From assembly GCA_003612485.1 (NCBI GenBank), contig RAZA01000019.1:16119-80118 (forward strand): a stretch of DNA of 64,000 nt, written 5' to 3'. The stretch is from a bacterium D16-50. GTDB lineage: Bacteria; Bacillota; Clostridia; Lachnospirales; Lachnospiraceae. This document shows positions 53,766 to 63,977 of this stretch, piece after piece (position 1 is the first letter of the stretch; every line of letters begins with the position of its first letter). The position numbers were made by a program, and so were the translations under genes. The notes under the pieces were generated by a model. That model did no database searches. It worked only from the letters and a program-made list of their open reading frames with translations, and was not told the DNA's origin.

Positions 53766-53992
53766 AGCGATTCTTCCGCACTTTTCTTAGCTTAGCTACC
53801 CGCACCGACATGGGGATGGTGCTGCCAAAGATCCATATTCTGCCCACATGCTTTCTTTTTTCAGCCATGCGTATTATTTTCCGCCCAAGAATTTTTGCCT
53901 GCAAAAAGCCCGCAAACACTGATGTTTACGGTGATAAGGTACTTTGAACAAATAGGAAATCAGCCGACAATGCTGTGTGACTCAATTGATTT

Positions 53993-54038
53993 CCCCAACA
54001 CCCAAAAACGTCAAATCTTTTGTTTAGGGTGTTTGGGG
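53993..54038 (-). terminator. hairpin overlapping the end of the helicase gene
   Basis: CCCCAACACCC (53993-54003) pairs with GGGTGTTTGGGG (54027-54038) with one bulge. The stop codon of the minus-strand helicase gene lies inside the stem. The loop contains AACGTCAAATC, also present in the tRNA-Pro terminator. The 258 bp between the permease and this gene hold nothing else I can define. Confidence 0.5.
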
Positions 54039-56477
54039 AATTCCAAACGCTATCGCCAACAATTCCGCAGCAACCTGCACGGATTCAATCCTCATTAAGT
54101 TATCCCATGCATCCTCCTTGCCCAGCAGGTTCATCCCTCCATGCCATACAAGCATATCATCAATCACCGCGAAATGCTCTATGACCTCATCTCTTATCAC
54201 TACATTGATTCCTTCTTTCTGCATGTCCCGAATCATATCACCGGTAAACAAACTGTTGCCATAGCGTGAGGTTTCAGCCTCCAACGTGATGACAGTAACC
54301 TCACATCCTGCCTCCTGTCTGGCTTTCACGAGATAAAGAAACCGGTCTACCTTGTCCCTGACAAGCTCCGGGCTGGAAACGACAATACTCTTTTCCGCCT
54401 CTACCAAATCACGTTCAAAGACATCGCCATAATTGCCCGAGTCATAGATGGCGTTTGCGGTCTGCTTTGCAGCTTTTCTCTCTGAAATCAATGAAAACCC
54501 TACCCGCTTATAGGTGCGCAGCCGTTTGGCATACATATTGTCAAAAAATCGAATATGAGAATCGATATAATCATAAACAATGACTTCTGTTTTTCTTTCG
54601 TAGTCCCGATTCATCCTTCCAAGATATTGCTCCAATCTGCCCTCAAATGACACCGGCGCGGCAAGCATCAGTGTGTCAAGTCTCGGAAAATTAAACCCCT
54701 CCCCAATCTTCTGCCCTGTGGCCACCAGAATCAGGCTCTGGTCTGCCGGAACCTCATTCATTTTCCTGCGCATTTCAGCATTCTCTTTGTCACTGTTATC
54801 TCCATAAAGAAGGAATACATGTTCCGCCGCTTCCTGAAGACGATCAAAAAGGTACTTTGCCTGCTCCTTGTATTTTGTCAGAATAACCGGAGTTCTTCCC
54901 TCCTTCACACAATCTCTGACATCGCCTAGAATCATATCGTTTCTCACGAGGCTGGAGCCGATCAGCGCATAAGCCTTGTTAATGTCATCACTACTCTCGT
55001 TTGCATCAACCACCCTTGTATATCTTGGATAAACAAAGTGGCCTATCCCCTGTTCCTCTGCACGTTCTCTCGCCGTATAGCTGTGCCTGGTCGGCCCTAT
55101 CAGCATTTGAATAATCGGTTCGAGATTATCTCCTCGTTTTACCGTTGCAGAAACGCCGTAAATATATCGCGCATTCACCTTCTGCATGACCTGAACAGAA
55201 GTATTTGCACCACAGTGGTGGCACTCATCCATAATAACCATTCCATAAGAATTGATGAGCTCATGGTAATTACCCTTACCATATAGGGAACCTGCCATCG
55301 CCACATCAATGATTCCGGTTAGGGTATCCTTCCCGCCATGCAAAATCCCAATAACGCTCTCCCTTCGCTTTTCCCGTCCTGTCTTAGTCTTATATATAGG
55401 TGGTTCCTCATCTATATCCAAAAAATGATATAATTCCTCCACCCACTGCCCTATCAAGTCTTTATTGTGAAGCAGAATAAGCGTGTTTACTTTCCTTGCA
55501 GAAATCAGATAACTGCAAACAACTGTTTTCCCAAACGCAGTTGCTGCGCTGAGTACCCCGTGATCGTATGCAAGAAGCCTATCAGCCGCTAAACTCTGCT
55601 GCATTCTCAAATCGCCCTTAAAGGATACACGAAGCGGTCTGCCCTTCTCCCGTGCATCCTCAAGCTCATATTCAATACTCGCCTGGACACAGCGATCTAT
55701 CAGACTCTCCCGCAATCCCCGTGGAAGACAAATATAGCCTTCCACATCTCTACCCATATAAACGGCACTGAAATTAGAATAATTGGAATACCCTAATCTC
55801 TTATTCTTATAAAATTCTGGATTGTCAAATGCCGCCATACTTCGTATTTGGTTTTGCAATCTTGGCATCAGATTGAGGGTATCCACATAGATGCCATCCC
55901 CCAGAACCATGTGCACCTTGCCCACTACATCTGACTTAGAAAACCCTTCTTTTTTCTTCCACGGCTTCGGTCTGTCTTGTACTCCTCCTGCTGCCCCTGA
56001 CTGCTGCCCATCTGCCAACTCTGCCCGCCATCTGACTATGTATTTTTCGATATCTTCTACAGAAAATTTTGGTGTATGATTTAAGAGAATATCCCATTGA
56101 TCCGGATAAGCATTCCAATTCTCGTCAACAAAGGCGCTGTTTCCACTTTTTAGCGCCCTTCCCTGAAGAGGCAGTGCTATCAGGTTCCCGATGCTACCCG
56201 CTGTATCCTGAGACGGATACATACGGTCATAGTAATGAAAGGATTTCAGATTAATCGATGCCGAACCCTTGTCCAGCAAAAGGAAACCAAAATTTCTCGC
56301 AAGAGATGCCGGTATGGGCTTCTGAAAGAATATCCACAGGTGTGCACCTCTTCCGGATCTTGACCTTTCCACCAATGGCACAATGCCATTGCTCTGACAG
56401 ATTAACCTGAGCGCATCCACTTCCTCGTGCCACACCTCATCTGCAGCCTTTTTCGTGGTTATCAAAATCAAAGACAA
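54024..56477 (-). CDS. primase-helicase-nuclease of TOTE type, 3' part after a frameshift
   Basis: This frame continues the gene at 56437-56958. It carries the rest of an archaeo-eukaryotic primase domain (RSRSGRGAHLWIFF and SFHYYDRMYPSQD), then a superfamily II helicase: Walker A LSAATAFGKTVV, Walker B VIMDECHHCGANT, motif III GVSATVKRGD, motif VI EQYLGRMNRDYER. Last comes a phospholipase D-like end (VIEHFAVIDDMLVWHGGM) with His and Asp but no Lys in the usual HxK spot. The family (named TOTE conflict systems in domain databases) is thought to act against mobile DNA. The first codons before AADEVWHEEVDALR are out-of-frame sequence, so the true protein needs the upstream frame. Confidence 0.85.
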   Translation of the reverse strand: MSLILITTKKAADEVWHEEVDALRLICQSNGIVPLVERSRSGRGAHLWIFFQKPIPASLARNFGFLLLDKGSASINLKSFHYYDRMYPSQDTAGSIGNLIALPLQGRALKSGNSAFVDENWNAYPDQWDILLNHTPKFSVEDIEKYIVRWRAELADGQQSGAAGGVQDRPKPWKKKEGFSKSDVVGKVHMVLGDGIYVDTLNLMPRLQNQIRSMAAFDNPEFYKNKRLGYSNYSNFSAVYMGRDVEGYICLPRGLRESLIDRCVQASIEYELEDAREKGRPLRVSFKGDLRMQQSLAADRLLAYDHGVLSAATAFGKTVVCSYLISARKVNTLILLHNKDLIGQWVEELYHFLDIDEEPPIYKTKTGREKRRESVIGILHGGKDTLTGIIDVAMAGSLYGKGNYHELINSYGMVIMDECHHCGANTSVQVMQKVNARYIYGVSATVKRGDNLEPIIQMLIGPTRHSYTARERAEEQGIGHFVYPRYTRVVDANESSDDINKAYALIGSSLVRNDMILGDVRDCVKEGRTPVILTKYKEQAKYLFDRLQEAAEHVFLLYGDNSDKENAEMRRKMNEVPADQSLILVATGQKIGEGFNFPRLDTLMLAAPVSFEGRLEQYLGRMNRDYERKTEVIVYDYIDSHIRFFDNMYAKRLRTYKRVGFSLISERKAAKQTANAIYDSGNYGDVFERDLVEAEKSIVVSSPELVRDKVDRFLYLVKARQEAGCEVTVITLEAETSRYGNSLFTGDMIRDMQKEGINVVIRDEVIEHFAVIDDMLVWHGGMNLLGKEDAWDNLMRIESVQVAAELLAIAFGIPQTP

Positions 56478-56958
56478 GAAAACGGCATGTTCCCTCCGGC
56501 AGCAAAGGATATACGCCTATCACATCTGTGCCATCCTCTTTAAACCCAAGAAGATGCTCCATTATTTTCTTTGGCGTCAGGGCCGTCCACTCTGTATGCT
56601 CACAATTTTCGCAGGCTATCTTCTCCCCACGCTGTTTCGGACAAATTCGGTCATTCCAGCGGTGGTTACACTGCGGAAAATATCCACCGTTTTTACCTCT
56701 CTTCGCATATACATCTGTCCTGCCCCAAAACATTGCAAAGAACTTTTTTGCCAGTTCTTCCGTAATATATTTGCCGATAATCCGCTCTCCCTGATCCGGG
56801 TCATACTCAACAGCACTTTCTATCCTCTCATCAAATATGCTTTCAGAGTCGTAGGCTATATTGGCTTTATCGAGCTGATTTTTCAGCTTTCGATTCTCTT
56901 TCTGCAAGTCCCGCACTAATTTCCGAAGAGAATCAAGATTATATGCTTCTATGTTCAT
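56437..56958 (-). CDS. primase-helicase of TOTE type, 5' part before a frameshift
   Basis: A 173-codon frame with an N-terminal coiled coil (LDSLRKLVRDLQKENRKLKN), a four-Cys zinc-like region (CNHRWNDRICPKQRGEK, CENCEHTEW), and the first catalytic motif of the primase domain, the Asp-x-Asp of LVFDFDNHEKG. It then runs into a stop (GCR*). Moving one base forward after the AAAAAG stretch restores the protein in the 54024-56477 frame. Together they would be about 970 residues. As it stands the protein is cut at its active site, so the locus is inactive unless the shift is a sequencing error or is bypassed. Confidence 0.8.
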   Translation of the reverse strand: MNIEAYNLDSLRKLVRDLQKENRKLKNQLDKANIAYDSESIFDERIESAVEYDPDQGERIIGKYITEELAKKFFAMFWGRTDVYAKRGKNGGYFPQCNHRWNDRICPKQRGEKIACENCEHTEWTALTPKKIMEHLLGFKEDGTDVIGVYPLLPEGTCRFLVFDFDNHEKGCR

Positions 56959-57166
56959 AGGCGCTTATCTTTCTTTCATAATGATTCTATTTTTCTTCAT
57001 TTTACAACTTTTTTTCAGTTCCTCTATGTCAGGCAACACCTTTTTCAGTTCTTCCATTGGAAAATCTGTTTTTTTGCACTTGTAAGTTCCAAATTGTCAA
57101 CTTCCAAAAGATAGCAAATGCAGATACTTACTTCAATCACTCTTGCTCTTGATTTATCTACCACTT

Positions 57167-57196
57167 TATCTACCACCACACTATTAATCTTGTCAA
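57167..57196 (-). promoter_or_regulatory. candidate promoter of the TOTE-type gene
   Basis: TTGACA (57191-57196) and TAGATA (57167-57172) are 18 bp apart. A 12-bp direct repeat GTGGTAGATAAA covers the -10 region. It is 200 bp upstream of the start, in a 360-bp gene-free stretch that holds only this and the iteron-like repeat. A minus-strand frame at 57045-57293 in this stretch does not look like a gene. Confidence 0.35.
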
Positions 57197-57293
57197 AAAA
57201 TATTGTGCAAACAATGCCTTTTGCAATACACCATATTCGCAACCCATTTCCCCGTAAAATCAAAGCACTCGAATTGACTAAACAACTAATCAA

Positions 57294-57327
57294 TAGTCAA
57301 TTATTTAGTCAATTAATTAGTCAATTA
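57294..57327. repeat. iteron-like 12-bp direct repeat, three copies
   Basis: TAGTCAATTA occurs at 57294, 57306 and 57318, an exact 12-bp period, with an inverted copy TTGACTA at 57274. The last copy overlaps the stop codon of the AlbA_2 gene. Confidence 0.8.
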
Positions 57328-58994
57328 TAAAGAATAAACCATAATGCCCCTGCTCCTTTTCCTTTCGTATCAGCCATTCCATTTTTCTTCATCTTCTGTA
57401 AAATATTGGAAACCTTACGGCTTTTCTGCATCTTACTAAGCTGACCCGGAAGCGCATCTTCAACTGCCTCTGTTATCTCCGATGCCTTAGACTCCCCAAA
57501 TTTTTCCAAATAACCTTTAATCAGCTGCATACATATCTCGTCTGTCAGTCCGGCGGCTTTCACATACTCCTTTTTCTGATCCACCATATCAGCTACTTTA
57601 TATGAGACATAGATATTAGGATATCGCCCTTCTGACAGTCCCTGCTTCTTTAATTCCAAAAAATCCACCTTGGATATAGGTTCTCGTTTCTGAATTTTAT
57701 CCAGTAAGAACACGGTCATCAGATCTAAAGTGTCATTTGTATATAAAAGCTGTGAATAGTTTTCATTCAACACCTTTCCATAGATGGTCACACTTACTCG
57801 GTTTGGCTGCTCCAAATCATATGTTGGCAGCGGGAAGCATTTCTCTCTTTGAATATTGTAAATCCTTTGTATTCCCATAGAATTTGTATCAATCATATAC
57901 AAGTTGACCATTGCTGTTCCGAGAAATGAATTCCGATAATAAGGCGCCTTATAGCCGTTTGTAAGCGCTGCTTCTATCGTTTCTGGAATAAACGAGCCCT
58001 CATTGATAAAAACAAGTCTGTCCTCAAATTCCTCTACGTTGATCTTACCACGAAGCCTATAGTCAGAATGGACAATACAGTTGTTCAACAACTCCTTGAT
58101 CACTTTTGCATCATAGGTAAACACTTCTTCCGGGAAAAGAGTCTGTTGCCCTAAAATATACTGATATTTCTCGTTCCGAATCTTGGCATATACTTTATCA
58201 ACTGCTAACAACAAAGGCATATCAAAATGCTCATAGGCTTTCGGCAAACCGTCGCCATTATACAGTGTCCATGTAATTCTCGGCACAAAACCATCAAAAA
58301 AATATCCTGCTTCCTTTTTACCCAGAAGGATTAAGGCTGTTCTTGTAACTTGCCCCTTAATGAGTAAACCGGCTTTATTTAAAACCTCAATATCGGTGTA
58401 TTTATACAAAATACGCTCCCGATCTCCTTCATAGTCCTGCTTTTGCGCAAAAAGACTGCGCGCCTTCCTGATGGCTTCTTCATCCAGATCCTGCAAAGTT
58501 GCGCCATTTACAATCTCCTTTGACCAATCTGTTCCTATCTGACTCCGTATCAAATCCAGCTTATTTAGAGACAACGGTGCCAGAGACTCATGCTCCCTGG
58601 ACCACGCCGCCCCATTCCATGACGTAGGGATTCCACGGATTGCCGGGGGAATCTGAAAAGCTACTATACGTTTCTTATCCACTTCTAATTCATAAATGTC
58701 GTAGAATGTCAGTCGGTCATTTGTATGGCTGGCAATATCCTTTTTCAGTCCCTGCAAACCACCATCTTTACGGTAAACTGTGCCCTTAATTACCTTATCG
58801 TTTGTGATGCCGAAGAACAGCCAGCCCTCCTGCTTTCCTCGCAGGTTAGCTTCATTGCTCAGAGCAGAGAAATATTCTCCCAATTCATTGAAAGAGAAAC
58901 TGGATTCTGCCGTTTTAAATTCAACGATCTCGTCCTCGAAAGAAATTATAAATTGATTCAGTTTTTGCAACATCTGAGATTCGGTGTAAATCAT
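57321..58994 (-). CDS. AlbA_2/Schlafen-type ATP-binding protein
   Basis: A 557-residue protein with an N-terminal AlbA_2 domain (DEIVEFKTAESSFSFNELGE, REGKQEGWLFFGI-type core, VAFQIPPAIRGIPTSW). A GHKL-like ATP-binding domain follows (IKELLNNCIVHSDYRLRGKI, then DRLVFINEGSFIPETIE), and a C-terminal winged helix (NILQKMKKNGMADTKGKGAG). COG2865-type proteins of this kind are common in defence islands and near mobile elements. They are thought to bind nucleic acid and act as regulators or effectors. It lies directly upstream of the TOTE-type gene on the same strand. Confidence 0.88.
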   Translation of the reverse strand: MIYTESQMLQKLNQFIISFEDEIVEFKTAESSFSFNELGEYFSALSNEANLRGKQEGWLFFGITNDKVIKGTVYRKDGGLQGLKKDIASHTNDRLTFYDIYELEVDKKRIVAFQIPPAIRGIPTSWNGAAWSREHESLAPLSLNKLDLIRSQIGTDWSKEIVNGATLQDLDEEAIRKARSLFAQKQDYEGDRERILYKYTDIEVLNKAGLLIKGQVTRTALILLGKKEAGYFFDGFVPRITWTLYNGDGLPKAYEHFDMPLLLAVDKVYAKIRNEKYQYILGQQTLFPEEVFTYDAKVIKELLNNCIVHSDYRLRGKINVEEFEDRLVFINEGSFIPETIEAALTNGYKAPYYRNSFLGTAMVNLYMIDTNSMGIQRIYNIQREKCFPLPTYDLEQPNRVSVTIYGKVLNENYSQLLYTNDTLDLMTVFLLDKIQKREPISKVDFLELKKQGLSEGRYPNIYVSYKVADMVDQKKEYVKAAGLTDEICMQLIKGYLEKFGESKASEITEAVEDALPGQLSKMQKSRKVSNILQKMKKNGMADTKGKGAGALWFILYN

Positions 58995-59043
58995 ATTAAG
59001 TCTCCCTACTACTGTTTTTGTTAAGTAGCATTTTAATTGTATT

Positions 59044-60183
59044 TTAAATGTGCTGCCCCAGTATCTTTTTAAGTCCTCGAACTATCTTTTCTACATCTTC
59101 CGATGTATTGTACTTACCCAATGAAACACGTATCGTTCCTTTTGCGTATTCCTCATCCAAGTCAATCGATTTCAGCACATGAGATATCTCAGTGTCCTGG
59201 CTATTACATGCAGAACCTGTTGAAATGCAAATTCCAAGCAAATCCATTCTATGCAATATTGCCTCTCCATCAGTTCCTGGAAAAGATAGACTAATTAGAC
59301 CTGGTAAGGTATGTAATCCACCATTACGGACAAATGGAATACCTGTTTCTTTCAACTTACCCATAAACTCGTTTTCTAATCCTATGATTTTCTTCCTGTT
59401 TTCTTCAAGATGATCACAGTTATTTTTCAAAGCTGCAGCCATAGCTACAATTCCCGGAATATTTTCGGTTCCTGCACGACTTCCAGATTCCTGTGCGCCG
59501 CCATCAGAATAAGGGATTAGTTTACAACCTCTTCGCATATATAAAAATCCGCATCCTTTCACACCATTGAATTTATGTGCAGATGCTGAAAGCATATCAA
59601 TGCCCATGCTGTAAACATCTATGTCCACATGCCCCACTGCCTGAACCGCATCAGTATGAAATAAAGCACCTTTCTCATGTGCTATATTGGATAATTCCTT
59701 TATAGGTTGAATCGAGCCGATTTCATTATTTGCGTACATTATGGAAACGAGTCTTGTCTCTTCCGCAATTTTCCCCTTCAACACATCTGAGGAAATCTCA
59801 CCTGTTCTTTCAGGCTTTAAATATACAACCTTGTACCCTTGTCTCTCCATTGCGGCACATGAGTGCAAAACCGCATGATGTTCAAAAGACGAGGTGATAA
59901 TCGTATGATTCCCCTCGTCAGACATGGCTATGCCTTTAATGGCCCAGTTATCACTTTCTGTTCCTCCAGAAGTGAAAAAGATTTCATCTGGAGATGCACC
60001 AATACAAGCAGCAATTATCTCCCTGGCCTCCTGCAATGCTTTTTTAGCTGCTCTGGAAAAAGCATAGGGCTGAGACGCATTGCCGTATTCATCCAAAAGA
60101 TACGGCATCATTGCGTCAACAGCATTCTTATCAACTTGTGTGGTTGCAGCATTATCCGCATAAACATACTGCTTCATAGCCAC
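59044..60183 (-). CDS. cysteine desulfurase, DndA/NifS-like
   Basis: A 379-residue PLP enzyme that takes sulfur from cysteine. The PLP lysine is in SASAHKFNGVKGCG, the cofactor His in SFEHHAVLHS, and the active Cys in STGSACNSQDTEISH. The length and motifs fit DndA, which supplies sulfur for DNA phosphorothioation, or a general IscS. No dndBCDE genes and no iscU are in the window, so the sulfur acceptor is not known. A small zinc-binding protein is encoded 3 bp upstream in the same operon. Confidence 0.9.
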   Translation of the reverse strand: MAMKQYVYADNAATTQVDKNAVDAMMPYLLDEYGNASQPYAFSRAAKKALQEAREIIAACIGASPDEIFFTSGGTESDNWAIKGIAMSDEGNHTIITSSFEHHAVLHSCAAMERQGYKVVYLKPERTGEISSDVLKGKIAEETRLVSIMYANNEIGSIQPIKELSNIAHEKGALFHTDAVQAVGHVDIDVYSMGIDMLSASAHKFNGVKGCGFLYMRRGCKLIPYSDGGAQESGSRAGTENIPGIVAMAAALKNNCDHLEENRKKIIGLENEFMGKLKETGIPFVRNGGLHTLPGLISLSFPGTDGEAILHRMDLLGICISTGSACNSQDTEISHVLKSIDLDEEYAKGTIRVSLGKYNTSEDVEKIVRGLKKILGQHI

Positions 60184-60186
60184 TCC

Positions 60187-60384
60187 TTATGTGAAGAGTT
60201 TACAGCCCCCTGCCTTGAACTCCTCTATTTTCTCCAATAATTCACCAACTGTGCATTCAAGATAATCCGCAAGACAATCCATACAATAAAAATTTGTTAT
60301 ATCCGTTCCCAGAAGCTTCTTGTTTATCCCTACAGTATCCTTGTCCAGATTATCCTTTCCGCATACAACGCACTCATGCTTCAT
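60187..60384 (-). CDS. small Cys-rich protein before the cysteine desulfurase
   Basis: A 65-residue protein with two Cys pairs (HECVVCGKDN and YCMDCLADYLE) that would bind zinc or a metal cluster, and a helical C-terminus (VGELLEKIEEFKAGGCKL). I do not recognise the family. The frame is open upstream, where it reads ISYNKLWKMLIDRGLKRTDL. That is the usual opening of an XRE-type regulator, without its start codon. The ATG at 60384 gives the compact zinc protein, but the upstream part may be included (start at MLIDRG). It is 3 bp from the desulfurase gene and is probably co-translated. Confidence 0.65.
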   Translation of the reverse strand: MKHECVVCGKDNLDKDTVGINKKLLGTDITNFYCMDCLADYLECTVGELLEKIEEFKAGGCKLFT

Positions 60385-60447
60385 TAAATCAGTTCTTTTC
60401 AATCCGCGATCAATCAGCATTTTCCACAACTTGTTATAACTGATCTG

Positions 60448-60469
60448 TTTATACCGAATTCGGTATAAA
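60448..60469. promoter_or_regulatory. 22-bp perfect palindrome upstream of the desulfurase operon
   Basis: Half-site TTTATACCGAA and its complement. It overlaps a possible -10 (TATAAA) with TTGCAA 19 bp upstream on the minus strand. It lies directly before the XRE-like leader, as an operator for such a regulator would. Confidence 0.55.
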
Positions 60470-60667
60470 ACTTTGCAAGCAATGGTTCGGAATATCCTTT
60501 TGGGATATTTCGAACACCACTCCCTCACCTGCCGGTGCGTCCATTTCACTTGTTGGGGACACCCCACGCCCCAACCAATATGCACCCTTGTTTCATACAA
60601 GGGCGGCAAATTTATCTAACACTAATATCTGCATATATGCCTAACGCCAAAAATTATTGGATTACGT

Positions 60668-61747
60668 TTACCGTTTTTGTGAATCTTCGACCAATCCCAT
60701 TATAACACTACTCTGCTGATACAGCCAGTCCATAAATTCCTGTGGCAGCATCTTATGTTCCCTGATCAACTTTTTCTTCTGTAACGCCACTTTCTTAAAT
60801 GTCTCAAACACCTCCAGCATCTTCAGCAGCCTATCCGCAGGAAATCCTTCCGTACGCTCCGCCCGCTTGATCTTATTACGCCAGCTCTGACATTCATTTT
60901 TATAAAGCAAATCATAATTATTCTCTCTGGCTCTCGCATCAAACTCACGTTTATTTTGGAGTGCCTGTGCCTTGCGGCATTTCTCACTACAGATTTCATA
61001 ACGAAGGCTTTCTGCCAAGAAAATTTTCCCACAGACCTTACATTTACAAAATTTCAAGCCCCAGTCAGCCAGCCGGTTTGCATAATAAGCAATCATCGGA
61101 TAGAAAGAATCATAGACAACTGCACATTCTGTTTGTGAATTTTCTCTTCCCGGATACCACAATTCAATCTTTGTATCCTCCATCGAAACTTGCTTAAAGA
61201 AGTCTGCGGATAATTCAAAACGCCTTGCCCTCCCGGTATCTTCATCAAACAATACTTGGTCTCTATTCTGAAAAACCGGGCTCTGAAACGCAGCCGTCAA
61301 TCCTCCCACCCGGTTCACACATTGTTCACTGGCTGCATCACGCTCACGGTACTCCCTCGTGTTTAAGTATTCATTCCAAACACGGACTGCCGCATACTGC
61401 CGTACCGGATCAAGTGTTGCATATTTTTCCCTAAGGAAATCACCTGCCTGCTGTTCCATCTCCGGCTGCTTCCATCTGTTCACATGAAGCGCATTATAAA
61501 GCGGCATGATGCCAAACTTGTTCCAGTCTCCTTGCATGTCATTCTCGAAATCTATCAGAAAAGTTCCCAGCAGACGTGTCACATCACAGAGAAGTTCCGC
61601 ATCCAAATTTCCATTAAGGCCGAGAAAAATCTGACTTGCCTTCCCGGCCATGATCCGCTCTTTCATTTTCCTTCTGTCAAGAACCAATGCAAAAACAATC
61701 CTGTCACCACATGGCTTGTGGCGTACAAATGACTCTTCCGGCTTCAT
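60668..61747 (-). CDS. DUF6076-type protein
   Basis: A 359-residue soluble protein. A zinc-ribbon-like set of four Cys (CKCKVCGKIFLAESLRYEIC, CSEKCRKAQALQNKR) lies at about residues 235-265, followed by a basic helical region (WRNKIKRAERTEGFPADRLL). I assign DUF6076 from resemblance; the function is unknown, but such proteins occur near serine recombinase modules in Lachnospiraceae elements. The ATG at 61747 is one of two close starts (a GTG three codons earlier). It has a strong promoter. Confidence 0.7.
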   Translation of the reverse strand: MKPEESFVRHKPCGDRIVFALVLDRRKMKERIMAGKASQIFLGLNGNLDAELLCDVTRLLGTFLIDFENDMQGDWNKFGIMPLYNALHVNRWKQPEMEQQAGDFLREKYATLDPVRQYAAVRVWNEYLNTREYRERDAASEQCVNRVGGLTAAFQSPVFQNRDQVLFDEDTGRARRFELSADFFKQVSMEDTKIELWYPGRENSQTECAVVYDSFYPMIAYYANRLADWGLKFCKCKVCGKIFLAESLRYEICSEKCRKAQALQNKREFDARARENNYDLLYKNECQSWRNKIKRAERTEGFPADRLLKMLEVFETFKKVALQKKKLIREHKMLPQEFMDWLYQQSSVIMGLVEDSQKR

Positions 61748-61800
61748 ATCTCCCACTTCCTTCTATGGTAACTTTGTAATTTCCATTTTCTGTTACACTC

Positions 61801-61830
61801 ATTGTACTGGCATTTCATTGTATTTGTCAA
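61801..61830 (-). promoter_or_regulatory. promoter of the DUF6076-type gene
   Basis: A perfect TTGACA (61825-61830) and TACAAT (61801-61806) on the minus strand, 18 bp apart, about 55 bp before the start. Confidence 0.65.
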
Positions 61831-61892
61831 TATTTCCGTGCTATCATATTTCAAGAAGGCATTTAAAATATTTATCTATAATTCCCTGAAAA

Positions 61893-61976
61893 ATTAACAC
61901 TACATTTACACTGCTCATAGAGAATTCAGCATTTAAGCGGATTTCTGAAAACTGAATGAAAATTTGTAGTGTTAAT
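61893..61976. repeat. 12-bp inverted repeat flanking 60 bp
   Basis: ATTAACACTACA (61893-61904) and its exact complement (61965-61976), with a further direct CACTACATTT at about 61984. It lies in the 314-bp region between the DUF6076-type and TnpW-like genes. Confidence 0.7.
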
Positions 61977-62070
61977 ATATTTCCACTACATTTTATACAA
62001 AAACTCATTTTCCCAGCTTTTTAGATGTGTAAAAAATTCTGGGAACTATAGTTTATTGAGGAGGTGGCAC

Positions 62071-63977
<1,907 letters not shown>

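Noticed and set aside
54007..54017. AACGTCAAATC shared by the tRNA-Pro terminator and the loop at 54 kb as element-end repeats
   Set aside because: The match is only 11 bp and lies inside terminator-like hairpins in both places; chance or shared terminator use is simpler.
57045..57293. 82-codon minus-strand frame in the gap upstream of the TOTE-type gene
   Set aside because: No ribosome binding site and an atypical residue mix; it covers the likely promoter region.
57294..57327. Possible CRISPR or origin iterons
   Set aside because: Three 12-bp copies are too few and there is no initiator gene of the usual kind; kept only as a repeat.
60385..60609. Full 140-residue protein covering the zinc protein
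   Set aside because: The first 55 codons run through a palindromic operator and promoter-like sequence and have no ribosome binding site; only the end is likely to be coding.
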